Source: Yponomeuta sedellus
Taxonomy: Eukaryota > Arthropoda > Insecta > Lepidoptera > Yponomeutidae
Direction: 5' to 3'
DNA: 64,000 bases
NCBI GenBank assembly: GCA_934045075.1
Contig: OW203727.1
Span: 19,914,311-19,978,310 of the forward strand
The notes under the pieces were generated by a model. It searched no databases and was not told the origin of the DNA. It saw only the letters and a list, made by a program, of their open reading frames with translations. The position numbers and the translations under genes are program-made. This document shows, one piece after another, positions 43,418 through 55,150 of the stretch. Position 1 is the first letter of the stretch, and each line of letters starts with the position of its first letter.

Positions 43418-43439
43418 TTAATAACATTACCGTGAAAAT

Positions 43440-43625
43440 CATTCTTGTTCTTCTTCAGGCTATATTAGTCCACTGCTGGACATAGCCCTCCCCTAATGAG
43501 CGCCATAGCGCAAGGTTGTGCCATCATTGGTGGGTAATGCCCATTACCCCATTGTACTGCAAGGGGCGCTGCTGCCCACCCCCCAGTTTATGTCCCTGAG
43601 TCGCCTTTTAATAACGAAGTATTTA
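43440..43625 (-). mobile_element. LINE 3' end, uninverted
   Basis: Minus strand: GGGCAGCAGCGCCCCTTGCA, then CCACCAATGATGGCACAACC, then the GCGCTATGGCGCTC and CAGCAGTGG end. It gives the normal order against which the inverted copy at 1296-1557 is recognised. Confidence 0.75.
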
Positions 43626-44458
43626 AACTTATCTAACACTAGCTGACCTAGCGAACTTCTTATCGCCTAACAGACAAATCTTTAATATTTTTTTATTTTT
43701 ATCCCCGTAAGAACCATGCTCGTACTTCAAGGAATATTCTAAAAAAAGTATTAGCGTAATCGGTTCATCAGCTCTCGAGATTTGCGCTTACCAACACATG
43801 CAGCGATTCATTTTTATATAATAGAGAAGATATAACATATGTTTAGTATAGTAACATATCTATGGTTAATTGACTATGCATTGTAAAGAAATGGTTACTC
43901 TGTGGGTAGACCTCGCCTAACAAACTTGTGTAGGCGCACAGAGCAGCGTGTAAAAACTAGTTCATCGTTAGCCCACGGAAGTTCTGTAACCGCCAAAATT
44001 TATCGTCCGCTATAAAAAAACACCATCAAACAGGTTTCGTCGAGATAAACATTAGGCTTAGAGTAAATAAGAGTCTCCATTTATTGAATGATTTATTTGA
44101 CGTGGCGGCAAAACGCTGCAAGTAGATGTTAGTAGTAATGTATGGAAAAATGTTTTAGACGCAGATATAGGTAATAGTTCACAACTACGGTTTTACACCG
44201 TCGTATTGACGTCAGGATGGCGTGTTCGCTGTAATTCGGTATAGACAGCGTAACCCACGTGAACCGTTGTAACATGAGCTATCAATGAGCTATCCTTCGT
44301 GGTAGGTAGCGTCAGCAAAATCGAGCATAAATTGGTAGCATTTAAAAACTCATGAGTTAATGACGTTCTTCAGCTGTGAGTAGTAATGTTTTCAAGTTAA
44401 AAAAATGTTTTGACGCAGTTCTAATAGTTTACAACTACGGTTTTACACCCGTCATATT
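43626..44458. repeat. Repeat fragment and a diverged direct duplication
   Basis: 43640-43830 resembles a common lepidopteran repeat (AGCGTAATCGGTTCATCAGC). An 85-bp segment at 44130-44215 recurs diverged at 44377-44461 (CAACTACGGTTTTACAC in both). Confidence 0.5.
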
Positions 44459-44605
44459 GACAGCGGTGGTAGCCCAGTGGTTAGAACAATGGACTCGCAA
44501 GCGGGAGACCCAGGTTTGATACCCAATGCGGGTACCACACGGTGAACTTGTAGTCGCAATACCACACGCTAGCGGTGAAGGATAACATCGTGACGAGACA
44601 GGGCT
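44459..44605 (+). mobile_element. SINE C head and partial body
   Basis: GCGGTGGTAGCCCAGTGG, CAGGTTTGATACCC, CGCAATACCACACGC, ending at AACATCGTGACGAG. Confidence 0.75.
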
Positions 44606-45339
44606 ACTATATGGATTTTTGGTCTTTAATGTTCTAAGTAAAAATACTGTGCAAACTTGTTCGGTAGTTTTTAGTTTATCACGCTCAGACGGACAAACTA
44701 TAAAAAATATCGAAATAAAACGAAATAGTAACTTCCAAATAATCAAATCAGTTATTATAAAGAATCGAAACGATAACTTCATAGAAAATCGTAGAAAGAA
44801 CTCCACATATAAGTGACAAGCTTGTGTTGCTAAACTAGAAAACGATGTAAAAAGAATGTAACACAAATTAACACAAAAGGCAATGAATCCAATTTGTTGA
44901 TACAAAACGTATTTTATCGCGATGAAAATGTTTCCCATCATACTATTTACAAAGAGAGACGCATGATAAACTAATTTAACGTTCACTCTCGTGTTGAAAT
45001 GTAAATATATTTAACGCATCAAAGGGCCCAGAAATGTACACTTCCATTTTGCAAGAACACGAGTATAATTTTCTCTCTACACGGCAAGAAGGTAGTGACG
45101 CTTGACACTTGACTGCCTTGTTATTCTAGCGGCTAGTAAAACTAGCGCTACATATCGAATAAAATCATATTTCCGTGAATAAAAATAATAAACCCGATTG
45201 CGTAGGAGAGTTATGTGTTTTGTTTGTATGTACGTAAGTCTGTCCGATTTTATGTTCCATCATAACTTCTCAACCAACGGTCAGATTTTTACAAATAACA
45301 TCTCATTTGATCAAAAATAATCCAACTACAAAAGTCAAA
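44606..45339. other. No recognised feature
   Basis: Open frames here are AT-rich without motifs. Confidence 0.5.
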
Positions 45340-45720
45340 TTTACTCAAAAGACAACTAATAAGAAATTCTCTCTACCGATCGACAGTATTACCGAAGAAT
45401 AGTTCGGGAGGCAATTGAAATTAACACAAGATTTTTTTTGGTTTCAAGCTTTTAGTACGTGGAATCCAGTGCTAAGTAAATACAAATCACGCGCCTTATC
45501 ACCGGACCTGTCCGTAGGCGTAGTAAGTGTTGTGTGTCGGTCAGCAGCGAAAAATTAAAAGTGATAAAGGTGACCCTTCCGTCTACCCGTCTACCCGACT
45601 ACCCGAGACCACGGCAACTGTAACGCTGCCCGTTACGGCAGCGTTACTGTAACGCTGCCCGTTACGGCAGCGTTACAGTTACGTTACGTTACAGAAATAA
45701 GGTAATTACGTTTTACCTTA
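45340..45720 (+). mobile_element. PLE remnant with paired palindromes
   Basis: 45400-45490 encodes decayed REAIEI ... W(N/D)PVL-like sequence, the PLE endonuclease tail. The terminal region follows (CGAGACCACGGCA). It is invaded by two copies of a 28-nt palindrome, 45620-45647 and 45649-45676 (GTAACGCTGCC ... GGCAGCGTTAC). Confidence 0.6.
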
Positions 45721-46405
45721 TAAATAATCGCGACTAGACGCGTTTAATATATAGCAGTTGTGCTATATATTAAAGGCGTCTAATCAATGCCGGCATACCG
45801 GACCGCAGCGTTACGAGGAAGTTTTAGGTTTGTGGCGTCTAAGTGTTGGAATGATCTCCCTCCCCCTCTATATATTTTTTTTTATTTTTATTTCTGTTAT
45901 GCTAACTTTAATTACATTAAACTGTTTTAATAATTTCATTATGTACTTATTTGTTATTTCTTTGCTTATAATTATTTATTGCTACATATAATTATCATAT
46001 TATGTGCATTGTTACTTAGATATTCTATATTTAGTATATTTCACAGCATATTCTATTCTATTGACGTTGTTCTATAAATATTATTTTTATGTAACATCTG
46101 TATGTAGGTATTCTATACTTAATGTATGTATAAATTGAAGAATAGGTGCTGACTGAAAATCAGTGTTGCAGGCCCAGCCTGCAGCAAATGCTGAGTCAGC
46201 TACCTGTTTGTGTCTGCGGAGATACAATGCCCTTCTAAATTGTAAATGTTTGTTTTATATCGTATTCTTTGTTTTATAATATTTTTCTTTGTTCTTTCTT
46301 TTCTTATTTGTCTGTATTATTTTAATATCGTGTTATATTGTGTTATGTGTATTGTATCTTTGTGGCTTCAAATAAATGTCTCTCTCTCTCTCTCTCTCAG
46401 TTAAC
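45721..46405 (+). mobile_element. LINE 3' untranslated region with CT tail
   Basis: T-rich sequence, then GCTGACTGAAAATCAGTG, GGCCCAGCCTGCAG and CTTCAAATAAATG, ending in (CT)n at 46379-46399. The layout is that of a LINE 3' UTR; the family is not identified. It begins with a hairpin, 45735-45756/45761-45782 (22-nt arms, one mismatch, loop GTTG). Confidence 0.55.
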
Positions 46406-47110
46406 AGTAGGTAGGTGGGGACGTAGGAACGAATTTGGCTCCTGCCTGGTTAGTACTTAATGCTCGGCAGTCAAGCTGTAGTTTAATTATTTTAAATTTT
46501 TTATACAGATCGTTTTTGAGAGTATCTCAACCAAAAAGAAATATATTAAACGGGTCTATTCGCGATTATTTGTTAATTTGTTACACTTTATTGCACAACA
46601 AACCTTTACTAACGTACAATGTGACAATAAATACGTACAAAGTAGGACTTATTCAATGGAAATTTCTTCCAGCCAGCCTAAAAATTTTGGAGTTTTAAAA
46701 CAAATAGATAATTTATTAAATGAAACGTGATCATCTTAATACCCGACGTTTTTTCAGCGTAGACTGCGGTAAATGCAACGTTTAGGTTGCTATGCTCCAC
46801 GTATGAGTATCGCGAACCATTAAGAAAGACTTATTTAATAGTGCCTGCCTGAAGCCCGAGATCTACTTTGATGTTTAAAGTAACATAAAGTCACGCCCGT
46901 ATCTCGGAGGTGTAGGCAGAGACCTGTGTCTGCCCTTGCAACGATCCTGACAGATCTTTTTCGCTTCGTCAGTATTTATTTATTAGTCTTTGAAATTAGT
47001 TAGTTCTAAGTCATTTGAAAATTACGACGTAGATGATAAATGTAACTTTCTGTCTATGATATGATTATTACGATTGTGTGCCCTAAACTACAATTTACTT
47101 CTTTTATTTC
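46406..47110. repeat. LINE end fragments, otherwise no feature
   Basis: 46590-46690 (GTACAAAGTAGGACTTATTC, CTTCCAGCCAGCC) resembles a LINE 3' end also at 57165-57215. 46890-46975 is a minus-strand LINE tail (CGATCCTGACAGATC). Confidence 0.4.
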
Positions 47111-47114
47111 TTTT

Positions 47115-47375
47115 TATGTGGTCTAATAAAATTCTACTGCAGGACTCAAGCCTTCTCTCAGAGAGAGAGAGAGTATGTGCTTATTTGCCACGCGTGCCCA
47201 CCTTGGGCTGGCGATTTCAACCGCTGGAGTCATTATATACCTCAGACACTCAGGTTTCCTCACGATGTTTTGCTTCATTTAGCGAGTGGTTTTGCTAATA
47301 TAACTTCACAAATAACGTAGAAAATAAAGTCAGTGGTTCATGCCCGTATTGGCAATCGAACCGGGGTCTCTCTCT
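47115..47375 (-). mobile_element. SINE C, minus strand
   Basis: Contains the GAGAGAGAGAGTATG block, CTCAGGTTTCCTCACGATG and TAGCGAGTGG, ending in a degraded head. 47376-47764 has no feature. Confidence 0.65.
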
Positions 47376-47764
47376 TACAAAAAAACATACTTTTATAAAA
47401 GATAAAATCAAATCAACAGCCTCCACAAAGCCCTCTCTAAAGAAAAACCATGTTTATTTACCCCAGGAACGTACTTCAGGTAATGTAATTCTTTTTATCT
47501 CCATCAAAGAGCTCACATTCAAGGAATCGTGTCAATTTACGATGAAATCTTGTGACAGATAAATAAACATTAAGAAGAAAACCGAATGGGAACATGATTT
47601 TTCTAAAGAGATTGTTTGAAAATAAATTGGATTCTTAAGGCGTTTTTAAGGCAGTTTGGGCAGCTAACTAGCGCGGAATGGAATAAAAATAGTAACTTGT
47701 TTTATAATAAGTTTTTTTTTTAAAAACTTAAGTATCAAAAAATCTTTATATCTATGATAACTAC

Positions 47765-48127
47765 CACTGTTAGCCACTGCTAGGGCATGGGTCTCTTCCT
47801 GCATCACAAGAAGGCTAGGCTATACTCCACCACGGGGGCCGGATTGTGAGACAGTGGCGGGCCTTACTGTCAGAAGTTATGAAACCGCCCATAAGGCCTC
47901 TGACATGGCTTAACGACTGCCATTACATGACAGCTGGCACCAACGGCTTCGTTAAGCCGTTGGTGGTTGGTGGGTTAAGTACGAAATACGGAAGCGCTCG
48001 GCCACTAGGCTAAAAAATGCCACTAGGGGTACTCACGGGACTATCACTTATCCTGCACCTGACCGCGCCTGTTGTTGCTTAACTCAAGTGATTCCAATCA
48101 CTCGGTTCAACTAGGCCACGAGCGCTC
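47765..48127 (-). mobile_element. 5S-like SINE with an inserted hairpin
   Basis: Nearly full-length minus copy, 3' end degraded. Where other copies read CACCAACGGCTTAACGTGCC, this one carries an inverted duplication: 47938-47949 and 47954-47965 (CACCAACGGCTT and its complement) around the loop CGTT. Confidence 0.8.
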
Positions 48128-48269
48128 AACTGATAAGTATATTATTATGATAACTATTTTCAAAAAATACAGCCTAGAAAGTAGTATTAACATCCTAGGA
48201 CTTTAATCGATTTCCGCTAAAAACGGCCGCTTTCGGCGGAAATCGATTTAATATCTCGGTATTAATTGG

Positions 48270-48605
48270 TTTGCCTATTTTGGAACGTAACTTCTCCAAA
48301 ATGATCCAGATTTTGAAATGGACACCTAGTTTGACTTGTAACGTTCATTAAGCCGCAGTATCTGCGGTACTTTTAATAAAACCTTTTAATTTCATTTCAT
48401 AATTAACTTTTGTAATTTTTGCCGAGGGTAGTAAACTAACCGTTAATGCTTCCTAAAAGCATGTCACCTCAGTCATCCGAGACCACGGCACCTGAAAAAG
48501 TGCCGAAACGTCGGAAAACTGTAAAGATGTAATAAACGAGCATAAATCCGTATTTAAAACAGTTTTAATTATGTCTAGTGCTCGTGTTAACCTTAGAAAA
48601 TAGTA
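48270..48605 (+). mobile_element. Solo PLE type B 3' region with nested repeat
   Basis: Matches the 3' region of the PLE at 14024-16287 (GCCGAGGGTAGTAAACTAAC, CGAAACGTCGG, TAATAAACGAGCATAAATCC). It is interrupted by a 107-bp repeat (48296-48402) that recurs inverted at 63036-63142. A 13-bp hairpin lies just upstream (48205-48217 and 48236-48248). Confidence 0.75.
48296..48402 (+). mobile_element. Short retroposon, copy 1
   Basis: Contains CCAAAATGATCCAG, GAAATGGACACC, CGTTCATTAAGCC and ends AATAAAACCTTTTAATTTCA. It inserted in PLE sequence, as the continuous version at 16070-16100 shows. A second copy is at 63036-63142. Confidence 0.7.
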
Positions 48606-49054
48606 TGCCTTGGTTGTTGATCTAGTCTAGAAAGACTGTGGATTCTAAAAAAATAGTTAACATAGTGGCTAAGATTTTTGATGTTTAATTTTTATAACAA
48701 ACGTTGTTATACACGTGATGATTTTTATCGCATTGGTAGGCGTTAGGGCCCCGGAGCTCAAGAAGAAAACACAAAATCCTCGTGCAATATTTTTTCCTCC
48801 GTCCTCCGTCTACTAATTCCGATCCTTTTTTCAGAAACGTATGAGAAAAAGGGTATTTAAGGGTCAATGGACGGGTAAAGCCATCAAAGTGAAGAATAAT
48901 ATCAAATACTAGGCGGACATACGAGTTAATAGTTCATAGGAAATATTAGCCAAGAGCTCAATAAAAAGAACTTGAAACATCATGGGTGCTTGCAACGACT
49001 AATGAATATTGATGAAGCGAAAGAGGTTGGTTAAAAACGTGGCAAGTTACCCTT
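48606..49054. other. No recognised feature
   Basis: AT-rich; no gene or repeat identified. Confidence 0.45.
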
Positions 49055-49365
49055 TTTTATTTAGCCTATAAACGTCCCATTGCAGGGCGCAGGCTTTCTT
49101 TCAGAGAGAGAGAGTGTGGGCTTATTGCCACAAGTACCCACAAAAGATTGGCAATTTTAAGCCCTAAAGTATTTGAACACCTCTGACGCTCAGGTTTCCT
49201 CACGATGTCTTCCTACATTTAGCAAATGGTATTGCTATTATAACTTCACACATAAGTTAGAAAATAATACCAATTTTATTTGTTTCTGTGTATTATTCTT
49301 CTGTTTGTATTGTATTTTAAAACAAAGTCCGTGGTTCAAGACCTTATTGGGAATCGTACCTAGTT
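49055..49365 (-). mobile_element. SINE C, minus strand, degraded head
   Basis: AGCCTATAAACGTCCCATTG and GAGAGAGAGAGTG, then GCTCAGGTTTCCTCACGATG. The tRNA head near 49340 is eroded. 49366-49607 shows nothing. Confidence 0.65.
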
Positions 49366-49607
49366 CTCTCCTGGGCACGTACAGGGCGCGCGTTGTGATC
49401 AAGCCCGTATTATCTCTCGCCAAGTGCACTTACGGATAGTGGGGTTCTGTAACTGAATCTTGTTGGCGGTGCAATTCAATAGGGAAATTGTTTGTTGAAT
49501 CGCTTGAAACCGAGATCCGTCGTTAGCAGGGACTCTTAGTATTGCCGATAAACTCGAGTCTTCTTGCTGCGCCCCTGTTTCTAAAGACATTCCGCTTACT
49601 TGGATTT

Positions 49608-49687
49608 CCTTTCTAAGTGTTTACAGCGGGTGCTGTAAACACTTAGAAAGGTAACATTGACAAATAATAACATATTTGTCAATGTTA
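49608..49687. repeat. Two abutting perfect hairpins
   Basis: Hairpin 1: 49608-49627 and 49632-49651, 20 bp, loop GGGT. Hairpin 2: 49652-49666 and 49673-49687, 15 bp, loop ATAACA. They touch with no base between. A SINE C fragment follows at 49735-49790. Confidence 0.95.
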
Positions 49688-49860
49688 TGTTGGTTTATTG
49701 CTGTAAAGTTATATGCTAACAAAAGTGTAAGTAACTCAACTAGTTGTTAACGGTGAAGGGAAATTACGTGGTGAGGAAATTATCGGGGAGGAAATATATG
49801 AATTCGATATTCACATACCTATGTATAGCGTGCAATGAAGAGTATTAATCTAATTTATTC

Positions 49861-50285
49861 TTCTTCTTCATCAGGCTATATATTAGTCCACTGCTGAAAA
49901 TGTAACCTAAGTACATTTTATTTTCTGTTTTTTCTTATTAGAATAATTCAATGTAAATGTATCTCTATGTACCCTTTACTTTGAATAAACAATTTATTAT
50001 TATCATTTTTATTATTATTATTACGTAGCCCTCTCCTGATGAGCGCCATAGCGCCCTGTCTTCAGCTTGCCGCTTCCAGCATCTGCCGGCAGTTTTTCGC
50101 AGATCGTCATCCCATCTAGTCGGAGGGCGTCCTACACTACGTTTTCCAAGTCGCGGTCTCCACTCAAGAACACGTTTACTTCGACGGTTGTCGGTTCTTC
50201 GCGAGATATGGCCAGCCCACTGCCACTTTAGCTCGCTTATTCTCTGAGATATGTCGATAACTTTGGTTCTCTGTCTGGTATTGTG
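49861..50285 (-). pseudogene. RTE LINE 3' end with internal insertion
   Basis: Same sequence as 16484-16828 (minus strand). Its tail is split by about 130 bp (49899-50028, AAAATGTAACC ... ATTATTATTACG) absent from the other copy. The inserted piece ends in an AT-rich microsatellite, like a small retroposon. Confidence 0.7.
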
Positions 50286-50354
50286 CTGCCCAGACCTACG
50301 ACGTTTTTATTGAGTGTTTATTATTTATTTGTAGTTTAAAATGTATTTGCATAG

Positions 50355-50740
50355 GTATTAAAAACCAATTTAGAGGCTAAAAATTCCACCCATGCCGGTC
50401 AAAAATAAAAATAGTGTAATCATGTGGGTACAGCGATATCATTCCGATGTTAAAACCTAACTGCAAAGTACGTAGTCGGGGCTATAAGTGATACAATCTA
50501 CTTCAGCCAGATGTGACATCTGGCTGAAGTAGATCATCTAGATCGTCTGCCTGTACGTAATGCAGAGAATAGTGTAAAGAGGTTCGAAATTTCACTGATG
50601 CTGGTGAGTCGCCCTTTAGCTCAGTTGGAAAGAGCGCTGGCACGGTTCGAGTCCCGGCATGGGAGAAATTTTTAGCCTCTAAATAGGTTTTAAAATTGTT
50701 CTTAGCACGGGTTAGTGCATTAAAAATAAAAATAGTATAG
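50355..50740 (+). mobile_element. SINE A with inverted 5' end, 9-bp TSD
   Basis: TTTGCATAG at 50346-50354 and 50741-50749 flanks it. It begins with inverted 3' sequence (AATTTAGAGGCTAAAAATTC to CATGCCGG), then the sense body, head and tail. The body contains an extra perfect inverted duplication, 50496-50514 and 50516-50534, turning on a single G. Confidence 0.88.
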
Positions 50741-50756
50741 TTTGCATAGTTATTTA

Positions 50757-51113
50757 TAGTTAGAATATTTTCGGGGCTTAATCGCGTAGTAATTTATTGT
50801 TATTTTACCTCGACGTTTCGACGACGTTACAGTCATCGTGCTCACGAGAAGACTGATGGCTGGCACTCGTTCGCATTTTCAGCTGATGAGGTTTCAGACT
50901 ACCCTCAATCAGCCATCACAAAGCACTATTAGGGTTGCGACACACTACACTGACAGTGTCGGACGATAAGCCATGCGACTTTACATCTTGATGACCGGAT
51001 CCCACGTTTGCGACAGTTTGAAACCACATTCCCGATTAAAATTATTGTGTTTCTTAATTTCAACCGCTTCACGCACAACTATGTGTACAAGTCGCGAAAG
51101 TTTAAAATATGTT
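50757..51113 (-). mobile_element. PLE type A remnant, minus strand
   Basis: Starts with GAATATTTTCGGGGCTTAAT and ends at a block (TGTGTACAAGTCGCG) also following the copy at 12664-13100. The minus strand holds the endonuclease tail region (near 50995-51075), with stops. Confidence 0.7.
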
Positions 51114-51253
51114 ACATAGGTATTGTTTTCATTTGTGTATATTATTTGTTGTATCCATTGATGGTGTATAAAATAACTATTAACGGGGCATATATTGCCT
51201 TCGTTTCTACTCTTAGGTTAAAAATATCAATACATTTTTCTTTTTTATGTACA

Positions 51254-51925
51254 ATCACTTGGGTTAAGCAACAACAAGCGCGGTCAGGTGCTGGATGGGT
51301 GGCCATCCCGTGACTAGCGCTAGTGTAATTTTTTCCGAGCGCTTCCGTACTACGCCAACTGGAAAACTGTTATTTATATGTATTTAGTTGTATAAGTATT
51401 TATTTTGAAGGTATCTATAAATATTATTATTTAAATAGTTTATAATTTTATATCATATGTAATTATAAGTACTCACATTCTCGCACTCTTTTGCTACTTG
51501 GCTTCCATATATTTTCGATTTAATATTTATTTACATTCACCAACCGACTGTATTACTCTTCCTGCAATCCACTCTATCCAAAAGTTGTCTAAAACCACTG
51601 ACCACTCTTAGCGATGAGATTGCTAATCGTATAACATTGCTTACTTAGATTTCAAAAATCATGGTTGTATTCTTTTTTCGGGTAGTACAATAAAGTGACA
51701 AGGCACGTTAAGCTGTTGGTGCAGCCTGTCATGTAATGGCAGTCGTTAAGCTACGTCAGAGGCCTTGTGGGCGGTTTCATAGCTTCTGACATTAAGGCCC
51801 TCCACTTTCTTACAATCCTCCTCCAACCCGGACTTTGCCACCGTGGTGAAGTATGGCCTAAACTTCCTGCAATGCTAGAAGACACCGATCCTCCAGCAGT
51901 GGGGAAATACAAAGGGTTGATACCA
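51254..51925 (+). mobile_element. 5S-like SINE split by a LINE 3' fragment
   Basis: 51254-51355 holds the promoter half (AAGCAACAACAAGCGCGGTC, GGATGGGTGGCC). 51698-51925 continues with the middle and 3' end. The 340-bp spacer (51356-51697) looks like a minus-strand LINE 3' UTR, ending GTACAATAAAGTG on the plus strand. Confidence 0.7.
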
Positions 51926-52239
51926 AATGTACAATGAAAGGTTCTCTATCTATATGTCTACGTATAGCAATCATAGAGGTCGCCTCGTAGCATGCTACGA
52001 TTCTGCGTAGCACGTAGCACATAGGTGTAGCAAGCTACGAAACTGTTGCTACCAAGTCGTGGTTCTCTGACCCAGAACGTATTACTCAAGTGTTTTTAAA
52101 TTAAGATATATATTGACAACAGTGAATAGGATACATATATCTAGGGCTAGATCCCGGGTTTTTTTGAAGATAAGTTTTTTTCGAGTAGTTAGTCGGCTGA
52201 ATCGCTCGTAGTCCCGACTGCCTTGACGATCTTAAACGA
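51926..52239. other. No gene; TAGCA-rich patch
   Basis: Irregular GTAGCA repeats at about 51985-52050. Nothing else. Confidence 0.4.
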
Positions 52240-52540
52240 TCAAGAAGGTTAAGCAAACGTAGGGCGTGTTCATGGGTGGCCGTCTGTGACTAACGATAGT
52301 GACATTATTTTGACGACCGGTGCCGTGCTTCGCAAGGCACGTTAAGCAGTTGGTGCCGGCTGCCATCGACAGATTGCAAGTTGAGACAAGTCTGAGGCCT
52401 AAACTAAGACTTGAAAATTTCTGACAGTAAGACCAGCCACCAGTCTTGCAAGCCTCCACTAATCCGGAGTATGGCCTATACCTTCCTTAAGGAACAGACC
52501 CGTGCCCCTCGGTGGGGACACAATGGGTTGATGAGAAATA
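52240..52540 (+). mobile_element. 5S-like SINE, variant subfamily
   Basis: Includes CTTCGCAAGGCACGTTAAGC and the variant end GCCCCTCGGTGGGG. Promoter region degraded. A poly-A-like tract and CCGCCCAGTGCGAGTCG follow at 52590-52620. Confidence 0.65.
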
Positions 52541-52739
52541 GTCGGCTCAGCTACTAACCGACTAACTCTTGGAAAAAAACTTTTGCTTAGCTGTAAAAAA
52601 CCCGCCCAGTGCGAGTCGAACTCGCGTACTGAGGGTTCCGTAAAAAATGTTGGTAATTTAAATATTATAAATAGTTTAGGAATCCAGTCTCACAGTTTTT
52701 TATGAGCTTTTCCGAACTTTAAAGACATTTTTTTTTAAT

Positions 52740-53095
52740 AATTTTGTATCTACGGAATGAGATGATTTATATACAGCGTCCAGTGGCATCTTCCCTCATA
52801 CTAGACGGATGAAGGGACCACTCGGATGCTGTAGTGCCAGGGACATGGTTTTATAGATGGTGTAGGCTTGCCCAGCACCTATACCGTGCTGACAGCTTAG
52901 TCGGCCATTGTGGGCTAACAATAAAGACTAGACAATACGTGCGAGCCAGATGTTTTCCTTCTACACAATCGCAAATGTTCGTATCTTTCAAAGTAAACAA
53001 AGTCATTGGTACATGTTCGCACTTGGAATCGAACCTGGGTCTCTCTCTTGCGAGTCTATTGTTCAACCCACTGAGGTATCACCGCTCGAGGGACT
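52740..53095 (-). mobile_element. SINE C, minus strand, long form
   Basis: Matches the whole of 17930-18305 in reverse: GGGACCACTCGGATGCTGTA, CTTGCCCAGCACC, head GCGGTGATACCTCAGTGG with B-box-like AGGTTCGATTCC. The two short frames over it are not genes. Confidence 0.75.
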
Positions 53096-54215
53096 AGACT
53101 TTCTTTTTATTTCCTTTTGAAGTACGGAACCCTAAAAAGAATACTTTTGCGATTTAAATCATTAGTGTTGTTTATTATTAAGTAGTTAAGTGAGTAATAA
53201 TGTGTAAAGGTAAATTACTCAACATATGTATTATTATTTTGTCTATATTATAAAAAAATATTTTTACGCTTATACATAGACCAAGTATAATTGATTGACC
53301 TCACAGATTGCATAATTATGATATTGATTTGTAATATTTTCTTTTTGACATTTGTAAATTTGATTGTTATTTCTAAATTGGATTGTTATTATGTACAGAG
53401 TCTTGACTTGTAATTAATATTACCAATAAATGATGTCTATGTCTATGTCTAATGCTCTACAATTTCATTGGCAAATGCGCAATTATTTTTTTATTTGGTC
53501 TGTTTTGAATATTTTTTTTTATTTTAAAGACGACTTTAACAACAAATTTAACGTGCTATTTATTTTATAAGTTATTTGTCTTAAAACACTCTTAATTTTA
53601 AGACAAATTCTGAGACTCATATGTATTACCTATCAGTCCTTAATACCTATAATAGTAAACATGGGCTATAAATGCCAATACCCGGATAATACCAACATTA
53701 TACACCGACCGAGCCCTGTCCAGTCGGCCTTATCATTCACATTCCGTTTGCAAGTACCATTATACGTAGACACTTCTTCGCACTCACTTTTCATAATAAC
53801 CGGAGGCCACAAAAACCTCATAGTGAAGCTCATGTACAATCTTCGTCTTTGGCTTTTCTGGTTGACCGTCGTAGAACTTTTTCCGTGAAATGAGAGGTCA
53901 CCAGACTATGAGGTGCATTGGGCAGGGAAAAATCCAATAAACAGGCGCATACCAATGAATGAAATAAACTAGCCGGCAATATTGGATATTGAAAGAATGT
54001 GAACAGATGAGCAAGTAGGCATGCTTGGTTTGGCGTGGTTATCGTTCCCAAAGAAGTTATGGCATACTAGCCGTTCTTGCGACCTTCGTACCGCCAGACA
54101 AGCCACAGACTACGTTTATACGATTCGTGTTACCATGGCAAAGCAATAAATAAATATCTAACCGTGCCGCACTCTGAAACGTCAATTAAAGTTAATCGCC
54201 GGTAAGTACCTAGGC
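53096..54215. other. LINE-like 3' end, otherwise no feature
   Basis: 53330-53455 ends TTACCAATAAATGATG plus GTCTAT repeats, like a LINE tail. No gene was recognised in the remainder; frames at 53661-53888 and 53830-54051 lack motifs. Confidence 0.4.
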
Positions 54216-54350
54216 TTATGGAAGAAATTGCTTTTAGCAATAAGGCCGCCAATTGTATTATGTAATTATTGTAATTAATTCGTAATTATTTTGTAATTTT
54301 TGTTTTTTCAGTGTACAATAAAGAATATTCTTATCTTCATAACTTATCTT
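54216..54350 (+). mobile_element. LINE 3' end fragment
   Basis: AAATTGCTTTTAGCAATAAG, GCCGCCAATTGTA, then GTGTACAATAAAGAATATTC. The reverse orientation appears at 57730-57860 and a partial copy at 62040-62105. Confidence 0.6.
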
Positions 54351-54539
54351 ATGCTGTTTTCTTTTTCAGTTTCATTGATAATAAGTGAAAAATAATGATA
54401 TAAATTTAAATAAACATTGAATTTAATGGACGTCTCTGAGAGCGGCAGTTAGTGTTAGGCTTGAACATACGTTACTATAACCATAAAATCATTACTATCC
54501 CACGGAAACACATAGCCGCAATATCAGGTGCCATGTCAG

Positions 54540-55150
54540 ATTGTCATCTTTATGTACGCCAAGTTTCATGTAAATCCGTCCAGCCGTTATTGCGTGAATG
54601 AGTAACAAACATCCAGGCATCTTCACAAACTTGTACATTTATAATATTTGTAGGATACTGCAGCGGCCAGCAAAAGAGGAGTTGTTGGACGAACGTGCAA
54701 ATTTGGGCCAAGGCGAAGCCGAGGTATACATACGTTAGTCCATCAAGGCCTGGTTGTGGCCACGTCTTTTATAGTACTTTTTATTTATACAGAACTTTTT
54801 ATATGAAATACTTTTTAATAACAATAAACTCTTATTTTTCTCGCGTTAAATTGATATAATAAGTTTTATTCTTCTTTCAATAAACACGTTTCTATTTGCA
54901 AGCTAGTTCGAAGCTTAAATAGAACCTTACCTCTTTGGTTACCAAGTTTCGGAGAAAAACCTTCCATTTTTGAACTACACGAAAGATATGATTTTTTATC
55001 TAACTTTTGCCGGGCGTTGCTTGCATTAAGTTGCATTTATTTGGCCAGTACGCACAGAACTTTCGATTTATCTCGAAGGAGGTCGTTAAAACAGTGATTT
55101 TTTTAATTATGAGCTTAATTTGTCTGAAATACGACCATGCGAATTCAAAG
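54540..55150 (+). repeat. Interspersed repeat; first of a diverged pair
   Basis: 54540-54660 carries AAGTTTCATGTAAATCCGTC, a phrase common in lepidopteran repeats. 54800-55150 is homologous to 62840-63470: CTTTGGTTACCAAGTTTCGG, TTTCGATTTATCTCGAAGGA. No ORF survives. Confidence 0.5.
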
